Below are positions 1 to 10,720 of a DNA stretch of 64,000 bases, in pieces (position 1 is the first letter of the stretch; every line of letters starts with the position of its first letter). The stretch is taken from the NCBI RefSeq assembly GCF_011682045.1, contig NZ_VVIW01000002.1, forward strand, positions 310,001 to 374,000. The letters are read 5' to 3'. The position numbers and the translations under genes are program-made. Under the pieces are notes generated by a model. The model worked only from the letters and a program-made list of their open reading frames with translations, did not search any database and was not told the origin of the DNA. Source of the DNA: Massilia aquatica (GTDB lineage Bacteria; Pseudomonadota; Gammaproteobacteria; Burkholderiales; Burkholderiaceae_D).

Positions 1-2
1 GC

Positions 3-638
3 GTGGCCGGCCACGTCGATAACGGCGCGCCGGGCCGCACCGATCCGGCTATCGGCGCCAACCGCCGCCGCGTGGTCTTGACGGCTGGCGCGTCGGTGGT
101 GGCGCGCGGGGCGAACCTGAGCGTGACCTACGCGGCGCCGGCCGGCAAGCTCGATCCGAAAAACTGGATCGGCCTGTATCCGTCGGGCGTGACGCCCGCC
201 GCAGGCCAGCCCGCGCTGCAATGGGCATATGTAGCGGCCGCGAATGGCACGCAGTCGTTCAGCACGGCCAACCTGGCGGTGGGCGACTATGCGCTCTGGT
301 ATTTTTACCAGGGCGGCTACACCGCCCTGGGTGACGCGGTGACCGTGAGCGTGACGCAGTTTGTCACCAGCACGCCGGCCATCAAGCGCGGCGCGCCGCT
401 GGTGTTCACGTTCGCCATTCCGGCCAGCCGCGTGGCCGCCAAGAACTGGATCGGCATCTACCGCGCCGGCACCTCGCCGGGGGCGGGCGGCTCGGCCATC
501 TGGCAGTACGCGGGGCAGGCCGGCGCCACGGTCACTTTCGACAGCAACAGCCTGACCCCCGGCACCTACAGCGCCTGGCTGCTCTACAACGACGGCTACG
601 GCGCGCTGGGCGGGCCGCTGACGATTAACGTCGCCTGA
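3..638 (+). CDS. C-terminal part of a secreted protein with two WIG(L/I)Y beta-sandwich repeats (5' partial)
   Basis: The frame is open from the window edge, so the gene begins upstream and only about 211 residues are seen. Two tandem repeats of about 90 residues are visible. Each has a KNWIG(L/I)Y motif near its start and ends with a W-x-L/F-Y-x-x-GY-x-ALG pattern followed by a beta strand. Such repeats occur at the C-terminus of secreted bacterial phosphoesterases and phospholipase-like enzymes, where they probably help binding or stability; that link is from memory of the family and the catalytic part is not here. The gene stops with TGA 25 bases before the next start. The product name is left open. 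Confidence 0.6.
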   Translation: MAGHVDNGAPGRTDPAIGANRRRVVLTAGASVVARGANLSVTYAAPAGKLDPKNWIGLYPSGVTPAAGQPALQWAYVAAANGTQSFSTANLAVGDYALWYFYQGGYTALGDAVTVSVTQFVTSTPAIKRGAPLVFTFAIPASRVAAKNWIGIYRAGTSPGAGGSAIWQYAGQAGATVTFDSNSLTPGTYSAWLLYNDGYGALGGPLTINVA

Positions 639-663
639 TGTTTACTTTACCGTACCAACCACC

Positions 664-1323
664 ATGTTCAAGCGCTTCAAACAGACGGCCCTGGCCATCA
701 CCTTGCTGGCCGCCTGCGCCGCCGGCGCCAACGCGGGCGTGCTGCGTCTCGACCAGCGTAGTGAAATGGCGCAGGCGGGCCAGATCCTCCAGACCAGCGA
801 TTTCGATGACTTCGGCGCGGGCTATCATTTCCCCGGAGGCGGATTCACGCGCGGCGGCGTGCAGTACAACTCGGCGGAGAACCTGATCGTGGGCGCAAGC
901 ACCGGCATGTCCATCGGCCAGTCGCGCCCGGTGATGTCGAACGAGTACTGGTCGCCGATCGAGGGCAGCATTGCCACCGATGTGCCTTACACCCTGTTCG
1001 GCTTCGACGCGGCGGTCACCGGCGGCAGCGTCGACGTCATCCTGGCGACCAACCTGGGCAGCTATCTTTTCGACGGCCTCAGCCTGCGCGATGGACTGGC
1101 GGGCCTGGACTTCCTGGGCTTCCAGGCTACCGGCGGCGAGTATTTTACGGGGTTCGAACTGCGCAGCATGGGCGAGGGCTACCTGGCCGGCATCACCAAC
1201 GTGGCCTTGGGCAGCGACCGTGCGGCGGTGCCGGAACCGGGCGCGATGGCCTTGCTGCTGATCGGGCTGGGCCTGCTGGTGGGGCGCGTGCGTCGCTGGA
1301 CAGGCGCGCCGATTTTCCATTAA
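664..1323 (+). CDS. PEP-CTERM sorting domain protein
   Basis: The 219-residue product has a Sec signal peptide (residues 1-24, ending AGANA) and a C-terminal VPEPG motif followed by a hydrophobic segment and a basic tail (GRVRR), the classic PEP-CTERM arrangement. Such proteins are exported, processed by exosortase and linked to the outside of cells, often in exopolysaccharide-rich biofilms. The middle of the protein (25-185) is Gly/Asp-rich with no recognised domain. No clear Shine-Dalgarno precedes the ATG, but the signal peptide fixes the start. A hairpin follows the stop. The exosortase itself is not in this window. Confidence 0.85.
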   Translation: MFKRFKQTALAITLLAACAAGANAGVLRLDQRSEMAQAGQILQTSDFDDFGAGYHFPGGGFTRGGVQYNSAENLIVGASTGMSIGQSRPVMSNEYWSPIEGSIATDVPYTLFGFDAAVTGGSVDVILATNLGSYLFDGLSLRDGLAGLDFLGFQATGGEYFTGFELRSMGEGYLAGITNVALGSDRAAVPEPGAMALLLIGLGLLVGRVRRWTGAPIFH

Positions 1324-1331
1324 ACTATGAC

Positions 1332-1350
1332 GGCCGCATCCTTTGCGGCC
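1332..1350 (+). terminator. Hairpin after PEP-CTERM gene
   Basis: A perfect 7-bp stem (GGCCGCA/TGCGGCC) with a 5-nt loop starts nine bases after the stop codon at 1323. It is followed only by a weak T-containing stretch, so it may be an intrinsic terminator of modest strength. Confidence 0.5.
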
Positions 1351-1481
1351 ATTATGTCCTGACCTGGAGTACCTCCCCCAAATGACCATCTGAGTTCCTT
1401 CATCTTCGTTCGCAACACCTGCCCTGGCCGCCTTTGCGCGCCGGCCTCGTGTTGCGTCACCTTGATCCTGACAGGAGCTCT

Positions 1482-3122
<1,641 letters not shown>

Positions 3123-3236
3123 CGCCGGCGGGGCAGGGCGTCAACAAAAACACGGGTGGCGCGTTCGTGGTTATGATGGCGTGCGAGCCCGGGAACCCTG
3201 GCTCCGATTGCGCATCAACCTTCGATAAGACCAACA

Positions 3237-3695
3237 ATGAAAAACATCACCACCCGGCTGGCGACGCTGGACGACATCGACCAGCTTGCCGCCTTGTTCG
3301 ACGCCTACCGCCAGTTCTACGAACTGCCCCAGGACCTGGCCCTGGCGCGCCAGTACATTCTCGACCGCATGCTGGGCAACGAATCGGTGCTGATCCTGGC
3401 CGAAGATGAAACCGGCGCGCCAGCCGGCTTTTGCCAGATGTACCCGACCTTCTGTTCGCTGGCCGCCGCGCCCATCTACGCGCTGTATGACCTGTTCGTG
3501 GCGCCCGAGGCGCGCAAGTTCGGCGCCGGCCGCGCCCTGATGCTGGCGGCCGAAGCGCACGCCCTGCGCAACGGCGCCGTGCGGCTCGATCTGACCACCG
3601 CCAAGACCAATTTGCCGGCCCAGTGCCTGTACACCGGGCTGGGCTGGAAGCGCGACGATATCTTTTACGCATATAGTAAAACGCTGGCCGCATAA
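3237..3695 (+). CDS. GNAT family N-acetyltransferase
   Basis: The 152-residue protein has the size and fold pattern of a single-domain GNAT enzyme. It shows an N-terminal TRLATLDD strand, helix 1 with an LFDAYRQFY segment, and acetyl-CoA-binding motif A around residues 86-102 (FVAPEARKFGAGRALM), followed by helix 4 and a C-terminal FYAYSKTL strand. Members acetylate a primary amine using acetyl-CoA; the substrate cannot be predicted. It stands alone between the ABC-F gene and the methanethiol oxidase gene. Confidence 0.85.
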   Translation: MKNITTRLATLDDIDQLAALFDAYRQFYELPQDLALARQYILDRMLGNESVLILAEDETGAPAGFCQMYPTFCSLAAAPIYALYDLFVAPEARKFGAGRALMLAAEAHALRNGAVRLDLTTAKTNLPAQCLYTGLGWKRDDIFYAYSKTLAA

Positions 3696-3733
3696 TGATC
3701 TGGCGCAAACTCAGCCAAACAATTTTTCACCCA

Positions 3734-3763
3734 TTGCGGAGCAAGGTCAAACAGGCGTACATT
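3734..3763 (+). promoter_or_regulatory. Possible sigma70 promoter for the methanethiol oxidase gene
   Basis: TTGCGG (3734-3739) and TACATT (3758-3763) are separated by 18 bp and lie 34 bp before the ATG at 3797. The match is partial, so this is a weak call. Confidence 0.35.
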
Positions 3764-3796
3764 AGCGTCTTCACAAGCTTGATCAGGAGATCAGCA

Positions 3797-5143
3797 ATGG
3801 GTTCCAGTAAATTTTTACGCTTGAGTTTGCTTGCCGCTGTCGCCTTCGGTGTGGGCGGCATTCCCGCGGCGGTGCGCGCCGACGAAACGTGCAATTCGCC
3901 GTACATGTCGGGCCTGATCAAGGGGCAGGAAGATTACCTGTACGTCTGGACCCTGGGCGTGAAGGGCGTGGGCGACGGCTTCGACAAGATGGTCACGCTG
4001 GACGTCAATCCGGCCTCGAAAAAATTCGGCCAGGTGATTGCCCAGGTCTCGGTCGGCAAGCGCGGCGAGGCCCATCACATGGGCTTCACCGACGACCGCC
4101 GCTTCCTCTGGGCCGGCGGGCTGGACGACAGCAAGATTTACGTGTTCGACGTGCACACCGATCCGGCCAGGCCGAAGCTGGTGAAAACGATCGATGATTT
4201 TGCCAGGCGCTCGGGCTACGTCGGCCCGCACACCTTCTACGCGCTGCCGGGCCGCATGCTGATCGGCGCGCTGTCGAACGACAAGGACCGTGGCGGCGTG
4301 ACCGGCATGGCGGTCTACAACAGCAAGGGCGACTTCATCGCAAAGCACGACATGCCGACCACCCAGGGCGGCGACGGCTACGGCTACGATGTGGCTATCA
4401 GCCCGAGCAAGAATGCGATGCTGACCTCGAGCTTTACGGGGGCGGTCAACTACATGACCGACTTGGGCAAGCTGATCAAGGACCCGGCGGCCATGAAGCA
4501 GTTCGGCAACACCATGGTCATGTGGAACCTGAAATCGATGCAGCCCGAAAAAGTGCTGAACGTGCCCGGCGCGCCGCTCGAAATCCGCTGGTCGCTGAAA
4601 GAGGGCGACGAGTGGGCCATCACCGCCACCGCGCTGACCTCGAAGATCTGGCTGGTCAAGAAAGATGCGTCCGGCGCCTGGCAGGCCAGGGACGTGGCCA
4701 CGATCGGCGACCCGGCCAAGGTGCCGCTGCCGGTCGACCTGTCGATCACGGCCGATGGCAAGGGCTTGTGGGTGAACACCTTCATGGATGGCACCACGCG
4801 CTACTTCGACATCAGCAATCCGGAAGCGCCGAAGGAAACCTACTCCAAGCGCACCGGTTCGCAGGTGAACATGGTCTCGCAAAGCTGGGACGGCAAGCGC
4901 GTGTACCTGAGCAGCTCGCTGCTGGCCAACTGGGACAAGAAGGGCGCCGACGACGAGCAGTTCGTCAAGCTGTTCGCGTGGGATGGCAAGGAACTGAAAG
5001 AAACCTTCAAGGTCGACTTCACCAAACTCAAACTCGGCCGCGCGCATCACATGAAGTTTGGCGCCGCTCCCGGCCGCTACAGTGCCGCTGCCGCTGCCGG
5101 GCAGGAAGCGCCGCAGTCCGCCATGCGCGTTGCGGGGCGCTGA
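3797..5143 (+). CDS. mtoX: Methanethiol oxidase / selenium-binding protein (SBP56, SELENBP1 family), periplasmic
   Basis: The 448-residue product starts at an ATG with AGGAGA at 3785-3790. A signal peptide ends near VRA-DET (residue about 29), followed by a Cys in DETC. The body is a beta-propeller with family hallmarks: EAHHMGF, KIYVFDVHTDPARPK, GPHTFYALPG, and a late RAHHMKFG. The paired-His motifs are expected metal ligands. Bacterial MTO converts methanethiol with oxygen to formaldehyde, hydrogen sulfide and hydrogen peroxide and is copper dependent. The next gene encodes a SCO-type copper chaperone, matching the known mtoX neighbourhood; the MauG-like partner seen elsewhere is absent. 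Assignment to MTO rather than another SELENBP function rests on this context. Confidence 0.82.
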   Translation: MGSSKFLRLSLLAAVAFGVGGIPAAVRADETCNSPYMSGLIKGQEDYLYVWTLGVKGVGDGFDKMVTLDVNPASKKFGQVIAQVSVGKRGEAHHMGFTDDRRFLWAGGLDDSKIYVFDVHTDPARPKLVKTIDDFARRSGYVGPHTFYALPGRMLIGALSNDKDRGGVTGMAVYNSKGDFIAKHDMPTTQGGDGYGYDVAISPSKNAMLTSSFTGAVNYMTDLGKLIKDPAAMKQFGNTMVMWNLKSMQPEKVLNVPGAPLEIRWSLKEGDEWAITATALTSKIWLVKKDASGAWQARDVATIGDPAKVPLPVDLSITADGKGLWVNTFMDGTTRYFDISNPEAPKETYSKRTGSQVNMVSQSWDGKRVYLSSSLLANWDKKGADDEQFVKLFAWDGKELKETFKVDFTKLKLGRAHHMKFGAAPGRYSAAAAAGQEAPQSAMRVAGR

Positions 5144-5144
5144 C

Positions 5145-5849
5145 TTGGCTCGCTGGCCCGCCTGCGCGCTGGCGCTGATCGTGCTCGGGCCGCTGGCGGC
5201 GGCGGCGCCGGCGCCGTTCGCACTGCCGGCGCCCGGCGCCTACCGGCTCGAGCGCATCCTCAAGGCGCCCGAGGGCATCGTCCTCGACAGCGATGGCAGC
5301 CGCCATCGGCTGTCGGAATTTACCACTGGTAAAGTCACGCTGTTTTCCCTGATCTACACCTACTGCACCGACGCCAAGGGCTGCCCGCTGGCGTACGAGA
5401 CCTTGCACAGCCTGAAGAAAACCCTGGGCAAGGAACCGCGCACGCGCGACAAGGTGCGTTTTGTGAGCATGAGTTTCGATCCTACCTACGACACGCCGCC
5501 GGCCATGCGCAGCTACGGCGGAATTGACGCGCGCGAACACGGCGGGGTGGAGTGGCGTTTTCTTACCAGCCGCTCCAGCGCCGAGCTGGCGCCGGTCCTG
5601 GACGGCTTCGGCCAGGATGTCTCGGTGGCCGCCGCGCGCGCGCCGGGGCAGCGGGTGCCGACCTTGTCGCATCTGCTCAAGGTGTATCTGATCGATAGCG
5701 GCGGTACGGTGCGCGAAATCTACTCCACTTCCTTTCTGCAGCCCGGCGTGGTGCTGAACGACATCCGGACGCTTTTGCTGGAAGGCAAAAATAGGCCGGG
5801 CATGCCGGATCGCCTCAATCTGAAGGCCGGCCAGCCTTCCCAGCAGTAA
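5145..5849 (+). CDS. SCO1/SenC family copper chaperone
   Basis: The likely start is a TTG at 5145, two bases after the upstream stop, giving 234 residues with a signal peptide (MARWPACALALIVLGPLAAAA). The frame is open further upstream but that part lacks a signal. The thioredoxin-like core shows TYC-x5-CPLAYE, where classical SCO proteins have Cys-x3-Cys-Pro, and the downstream SHLLKVYLID segment supplies the conserved His. SCO proteins deliver copper to a partner; here the immediate upstream partner is the methanethiol oxidase, so copper loading of that enzyme is the likely role. The 3' end overlaps the convergent kinase gene by 35 bp. Confidence 0.78.
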   Translation: MARWPACALALIVLGPLAAAAPAPFALPAPGAYRLERILKAPEGIVLDSDGSRHRLSEFTTGKVTLFSLIYTYCTDAKGCPLAYETLHSLKKTLGKEPRTRDKVRFVSMSFDPTYDTPPAMRSYGGIDAREHGGVEWRFLTSRSSAELAPVLDGFGQDVSVAAARAPGQRVPTLSHLLKVYLIDSGGTVREIYSTSFLQPGVVLNDIRTLLLEGKNRPGMPDRLNLKAGQPSQQ

Positions 5850-8800
5850 TTTCCCCCAACAGCGCTTCCAGGTCCGCAGGCAATACGGGCTTGGTCAAGT
5901 GAAAGTTAAAACCCGCTTCGCGTGCCAGCCGTTTGTCCTCATCCTGGCCCCACCCGGTCAAGGCGATCAGCACCATGTCCGCGCCCCAGGCATGCAGCCG
6001 AATTTGGCGGGCAACTTCGTAGCCATTGAGCGTAGGCATGCCGATATCCAGAAAAATCACCTGCGGCTTGAACTGCGCCGCCATTTCCAGCCCGCTGGGG
6101 CCGTCGTGCGCTGTCAGCGTCTGGTTACCCATGATGGCAAGTAACATGCTCAAGGTTTCGGCGGCATCCGCGTTGTCGTCCACCACCAGAATATGGTGGT
6201 GCGGCGCGCGCATGTGCGGCTCGGGCAAGGTGCCTGGCTGCTGGGCGGCGAGCGAGGTCGCCAGAGGCAGGCGCACCACGAATTCGCTGCCATTGCCCTT
6301 GCCATCGCTGAGGACCTCGATGGAGCCGCCGTGCATCTCGACCAGGCGCTTGACGATGAACAGGCCGATACCCAAGCCTCCCTTGGACCGTCCCATGCTG
6401 CCGTCAATCTGTTTGAACATGTCAAACACGTGCGACAGCATATGGGGAGGGATGCCGATTCCACTGTCCTGGACCGATACCACGGCTTGCCCGTCGACCT
6501 CGTGCATGGCGACCCGGATTCGCCCGCCACGATCCGTAAATTTCGCTGCATTGTTGAGAAGGTTGGAAAATACCTGGGCCATGCGGGTGAGGTCGGCATC
6601 GACGTAGATAGGGTCGGGAGGAAACTTGATAAGCAACTCGTGATCAGCCTGGGCGATAGCGGGCCGGCTCGCCTCGATGGCCTGCTGAATGGCCGCTGCC
6701 AGTTCGATGCGCTCGATACGCAGGTCGATCTTTCCATGGCTGATGCGGCTCAAGTCCAGCAGGTCATCAATCAGGTGCACCATCTGCGTCACCTGGCGCT
6801 CCATCATCGCGCGCACGCGCTCGGTAGCAGCTGCGTCGCCTTGCGCCACGCGCATGATTTGCAGGCCGCTGCGAATGGGCGCCAGCGGATTGCGCAGCTC
6901 ATGGGCGAGCGTGGCGAGAAATTCATCCTTGCGCTGGTCTTCCTCGCGCAGCCGGGCGACCAGGCGCTCGCGTTCCTCCTCGTCGCGCTTGCGGGCGCTG
7001 ATGTCATTGAATAGAACCGCAACCCGGGGCGTCCCCTGGCCGTCCAGGCGGAATGCGTAAATGTCGAGCCACCTTCCATCGAGCATGGGAGCATGGTGGA
7101 TAAAGCTGGCCGGTTCGCCCGTGGCGGCGACGCGTCCGAAGCTGTGGCACCAATGTCCGTCATCATCCGGCGCAATTTCCTGCATGCGCTTGCCCTGGAC
7201 ATTGCGCAGTCCCGTGTGCTTGTCAAACGCGGGGTTGATCTCCAGGTACCGGAAGTCAATGGGCCGGCTTGCCGCATCAAACAGCATTTCGATCACGCAG
7301 TAACCCTCGTCCATCGACTCGAACAAGGTGCGATACTTTTGTTCGCTTTTCGCCAGCGCCTCCTGCACCTGCCTGCGCGCTGTCACATCGCTGGCCATGC
7401 CGAACCACTCGGAGATAGTGCCGTCCTTGTCGAATAGTGGAATTGCTCTAGAGAAAGTCCATCCCAAGGTACCGTCCACGCGCACAACCTGGTGTTCCAG
7501 TTCAAAGTTGCCCTTGGAATCAACGGCCTCGCCGATTGCGTCCATCACGCGTTGCTGATCGTCGGGATGAATGTATTTGTCGAGCCATGAACGGTTCGGC
7601 GCGTGGGTGTCGACAATGAATTCCCGGCCCTGGAGATGACGCATCTCGGTCCAGTCGGCGTTCATCCGATACACGACATCCGAACTGGCACTGACAAGCG
7701 CCCGGAACTGTGCCTCGCTGGCGCGGATCGCTTCGATACTGTCGCGCCGCATGCGGGCCATCTGGAGGTGCGCCGCCACGCGTGCCAGCAGTTCCCGTCC
7801 GCTGAACGGTTTGACGAGATAGTCGCCGGCGCCTTCCTGCAGTCCTTCGATGCGGCTCTCTTCCCCGGCACGCGCCGAGAGCATGATGACCGGCACGCTT
7901 GCCGTGCGCGGGTCGGCGCGCAGCGCCTGCAGCAGCCCGAAGCCGTCCAGGCGCGGCATCATCACGTCGGTCAGGATCAGATCCGGCGTGCGCTCCAGGG
8001 CGGCGGCCAGCGCCGCTTCGCCGTCCGCTACCGCTACGGTGCGGTAAAGCGGCTCCAGCATACGGACAAGGTAATGTCGCATGTCGGTATTGTCGTCCGC
8101 GATCAGCACGGTGGGGCGTTCTTCATCGCCTTGCCGGCGTGCCGGGAGATCGTCCGCCGAACGATCTTGCAATGCCGGCAATTCGGTGGCGGAAGGGGAC
8201 GCCTCTCCGGCGTCGGGGAGCCATCTGAACGCTTCCTCGGCAAACGCGTTGAGCGCCGTGGTTCGCTGCGCGGCGGCCGTTCCATCGCCGACCTGGTCTT
8301 CGGGCAGGTGCTGCGAGCCAAGGGGAATCGACACGGCAAACGTCGTCCCTCGCCCCCATTCGCTATCGATGGTGACTGTGCCCCCGTGCAGCTTGACCAG
8401 CTCGTGGACAAGCGCGAGCCCGATCCCGCTGCCCTCATGCGTGCGCCCCCTCGCACTTTCAACGCGGTGGAAGCGCTCGAACAGCAGAGGAACTTCATCT
8501 GCGGGAACGCCCGTGCCGGTGTCGCTCACGCGCAGTTCGGCGGCGCCCTCCGTTTGCCGAAGCGCGACAGTAATGTTGCCCTCGAAGGTGAATTTGAAGG
8601 CGTTCGACAACAGATTAAGAACCACGGTCTCCCACATGGCGCGATCGACGAACACGGGTTCGCCGAGCGGGGCGCAATCGACGCGCAGTTCCAGGCCGGC
8701 CTTTTCGCAGGCCGAGCGAAAGTTGCTTGCCAGATCAGCGGTGAGCTCGGCCAGCGCGGTTGGCTCGAATACCGCGCGCGCCCTCCCGGCCTCGATCCTT

Positions 8801-10044
8801 GAAAACTCCAGCAAGCTGTTGACCAGGCGCTGAAGTCGCAGGCCGTTGCGGTAGACAACTTCCAGCTGCTCCGGCCCAAGCTGGGGTGGATGCGCCCCCG
8901 GCGCCCGAAGTGCGTCTTCGATGGGGCCGAGTATCAGCGTCAACGGGGTGCGGAACTCGTGACTGACGTTGGAGAAGAACGAGATCTTTGCGCGGTCGAG
9001 ATCTGCCAGTGCCTGTGCCCGGCGCCGCTCTTCATCATAGGCGCGTGCGTTGGCCACGCCCGCGTTGACTGCCGCAACAAGCAGGTCGTAGAAGCTGCGG
9101 TACGCCTCGTCCAGTTGCAGGCGCGAACTGACGCCGGCGATCAACACCGCGACAGGACGACTCGTGCCGGGCGCGATAATCGGTAGCGCCAGCGCCTGGG
9201 TGGGCGGCTCCCTGTAAGGACCCAGGGCGGCCAGGTCGATTCTTGGGGCAAGATCGTCCACCGTTACCGCCAGGCCGGAACGATAAACGTCTTCCAGGGG
9301 CCAGGGGATTGCTTCATTGGCAGCCACATCGACGGCATCGGCCGACATGCCGGGCTGCGCGTTGCGCTCGCCCGCCCGCACCAACCGTCCCGAGGCGTCG
9401 GGCCCGACCGCGTATACCAGGGCAAAGGGCAGGTCAAGGTCGAATTGCGCGAGCGTGTGCGCACACAAGGAAAGCACTTCGTTGACCGACTTTCCTTTGC
9501 TGGCCTGCGCAGTCAGGTCGCGCAGCGTCCGGGTTCGGCGTTCGCTGAGCGTTTGGGCAGTCATTTCGATAACCGGGTGGAACAGGCCGCCCACCCGCCC
9601 GTCCTCGTCACGAATCGGACTAAACGAGAATGTAAAGAAACACTCCTCGACGTAGCCATGCCGTTCCAGGAAAATTTGCTGGTTTTCGAGGAAGGCCGTG
9701 TTGCCCGCCAGGGCCGAGTCGTGCGCTGTGCCAATGACAGGCCAGGCCTCGCTCCAGCATTCCGCGAAATTCTGTCCCATTGAGCGCGGATGCTTGCTTC
9801 CGCAGATGACCCGGTAGGCATCGTTGTAGAGCTGTACAAGTCCCGCTCCCCAGATGACGCAGATCGGCAGATCCGAGGCCAGGCAGATGCTGACCGTCGT
9901 TCGCAGGCTCTGCGGCCACGTCGCAACCGGCCCCAGGGCGGTTTTTGCCCAGTCGATCGACCGGATCAAGCGGCCCATTTCACCACCCCCCATCAGAAAG
10001 GCCAGGGGATTGGCAGTAACGTCGAGCTGATCGGAATGGTTCAT
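5815..10044 (-). CDS. Hybrid sensor kinase with two HisKA/HATPase modules and two receiver domains
   Basis: The 1409-residue cytoplasmic protein has, in order: an N-terminal PAS-like domain (about 30-150), a GAF-like domain (about 190-330), HisKA with SHEFRTP (His362) plus HATPase, a receiver (LTDVMMP, Asp693), two PAS domains (about 770-1020), a second HisKA with AHELRNP (His1048) plus HATPase (SGIGIPP), and a final receiver (FLDIGMP, Asp1333). No membrane segments are seen. The ATG at 10044 was chosen because the upstream extension is low-complexity; AAGG lies 9 bases before it. No response-regulator partner is adjacent. Two full kinase cores in one chain suggest an internal relay or signal integration. 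The 3' end overlaps the SCO gene. Confidence 0.9.
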   Translation of the reverse strand: MNHSDQLDVTANPLAFLMGGGEMGRLIRSIDWAKTALGPVATWPQSLRTTVSICLASDLPICVIWGAGLVQLYNDAYRVICGSKHPRSMGQNFAECWSEAWPVIGTAHDSALAGNTAFLENQQIFLERHGYVEECFFTFSFSPIRDEDGRVGGLFHPVIEMTAQTLSERRTRTLRDLTAQASKGKSVNEVLSLCAHTLAQFDLDLPFALVYAVGPDASGRLVRAGERNAQPGMSADAVDVAANEAIPWPLEDVYRSGLAVTVDDLAPRIDLAALGPYREPPTQALALPIIAPGTSRPVAVLIAGVSSRLQLDEAYRSFYDLLVAAVNAGVANARAYDEERRRAQALADLDRAKISFFSNVSHEFRTPLTLILGPIEDALRAPGAHPPQLGPEQLEVVYRNGLRLQRLVNSLLEFSRIEAGRARAVFEPTALAELTADLASNFRSACEKAGLELRVDCAPLGEPVFVDRAMWETVVLNLLSNAFKFTFEGNITVALRQTEGAAELRVSDTGTGVPADEVPLLFERFHRVESARGRTHEGSGIGLALVHELVKLHGGTVTIDSEWGRGTTFAVSIPLGSQHLPEDQVGDGTAAAQRTTALNAFAEEAFRWLPDAGEASPSATELPALQDRSADDLPARRQGDEERPTVLIADDNTDMRHYLVRMLEPLYRTVAVADGEAALAAALERTPDLILTDVMMPRLDGFGLLQALRADPRTASVPVIMLSARAGEESRIEGLQEGAGDYLVKPFSGRELLARVAAHLQMARMRRDSIEAIRASEAQFRALVSASSDVVYRMNADWTEMRHLQGREFIVDTHAPNRSWLDKYIHPDDQQRVMDAIGEAVDSKGNFELEHQVVRVDGTLGWTFSRAIPLFDKDGTISEWFGMASDVTARRQVQEALAKSEQKYRTLFESMDEGYCVIEMLFDAASRPIDFRYLEINPAFDKHTGLRNVQGKRMQEIAPDDDGHWCHSFGRVAATGEPASFIHHAPMLDGRWLDIYAFRLDGQGTPRVAVLFNDISARKRDEEERERLVARLREEDQRKDEFLATLAHELRNPLAPIRSGLQIMRVAQGDAAATERVRAMMERQVTQMVHLIDDLLDLSRISHGKIDLRIERIELAAAIQQAIEASRPAIAQADHELLIKFPPDPIYVDADLTRMAQVFSNLLNNAAKFTDRGGRIRVAMHEVDGQAVVSVQDSGIGIPPHMLSHVFDMFKQIDGSMGRSKGGLGIGLFIVKRLVEMHGGSIEVLSDGKGNGSEFVVRLPLATSLAAQQPGTLPEPHMRAPHHHILVVDDNADAAETLSMLLAIMGNQTLTAHDGPSGLEMAAQFKPQVIFLDIGMPTLNGYEVARQIRLHAWGADMVLIALTGWGQDEDKRLAREAGFNFHLTKPVLPADLEALLGEITAGKAGRPSD

Positions 10045-10104
10045 CTGGGCCTTGTGATGTGGAACGGGATGCAGGGACGCTGGGGATAAATGATATGGCA
10101 CCAC

Positions 10105-10576
10105 GCGCCGCGGCTCGCCGCATTACCCCGTTACCGACGTAAAGGCAACACAGCACTTTGCTGTATCAAGGCGAGGGCGGGAAAAGTTGCGCGAAGATGG
10201 GAGCAGGGCAGCTTAACAGCTCGGCCTGCGAGCTATGCAAGCAAGAAGTGGATAGTTTACACCTGAAGACCGGTCGTTGTCGGATTATCGGACCTACTTG
10301 ATGCTATGGCGAAACAAGCACCGACAATCAGCCGTTGCAGGCATCAAAGCATCCCTGAAGGATGCACTGCCAAATATTTCACTCCTGGGCTTGCTAATAA
10401 GCCGATCTTCGGCTTGCTGGAGAAACACCATGCATCCACCGCTGGAGACGACGCCCGCGCACCCCATGAGGAAGCAAAATCCCTTCAATAATTCTCTTGT
10501 GAAAATATCCAGAACGTTGATTTCTTGTGCACGCAGTTGTCGGTGTTGCATATTTGTATCATTTCCATTAAGCACT
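10105..10576. other. Intergenic region with compact hairpins, no supported gene
   Basis: This stretch separates the divergent kinase and giant-protein genes and is richer in A+T than its neighbours. It holds a nested hairpin at 10340-10371 (GGCA/TGCC outer, GCATCC/GGATGC inner with a CTGAA loop). Just after it, AAGCCGA/TCGGCTT (10399-10415) can form a 7-bp hairpin, or its left arm can instead pair with GGCTT at 10388-10392. CTCC (10382-10385) and GGAG (10419-10422) bracket this. A short minus-strand reading frame crosses the area, but it has no domain or ribosome site. The structures could belong to a small RNA or a decayed element. Confidence 0.4.
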
Positions 10577-10605
10577 TTGTAAGATGTTGTATATATGAAT
10601 ATAAT
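10577..10605 (+). promoter_or_regulatory. Strong predicted sigma70 promoter of the giant surface-protein locus
   Basis: TTGTAA (10577-10582) and a perfect TATAAT (10600-10605) are spaced by exactly 17 bp in an A+T-rich patch. Transcription would start near 10612, giving a leader of about 140 nt before the ATG at 10753. Confidence 0.6.
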
Positions 10606-10720
10606 AACGTCGCGCAAGAAAAGTGTTGTCGATGCATCCATGTTGTAGCTCCGCAGTCCGCCTTTCCACCGCACCGTTCCCGTTCAATTTCCCAATCGCA
10701 TTAAGCGATGCCGCGTGCAT

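Noticed and set aside
10294-10674. A 126-residue minus-strand frame between the kinase and the giant gene
   Set aside because: No ribosome site, no recognisable domain, and it runs across the predicted promoter and hairpins. A short gene cannot be excluded but is not supported.
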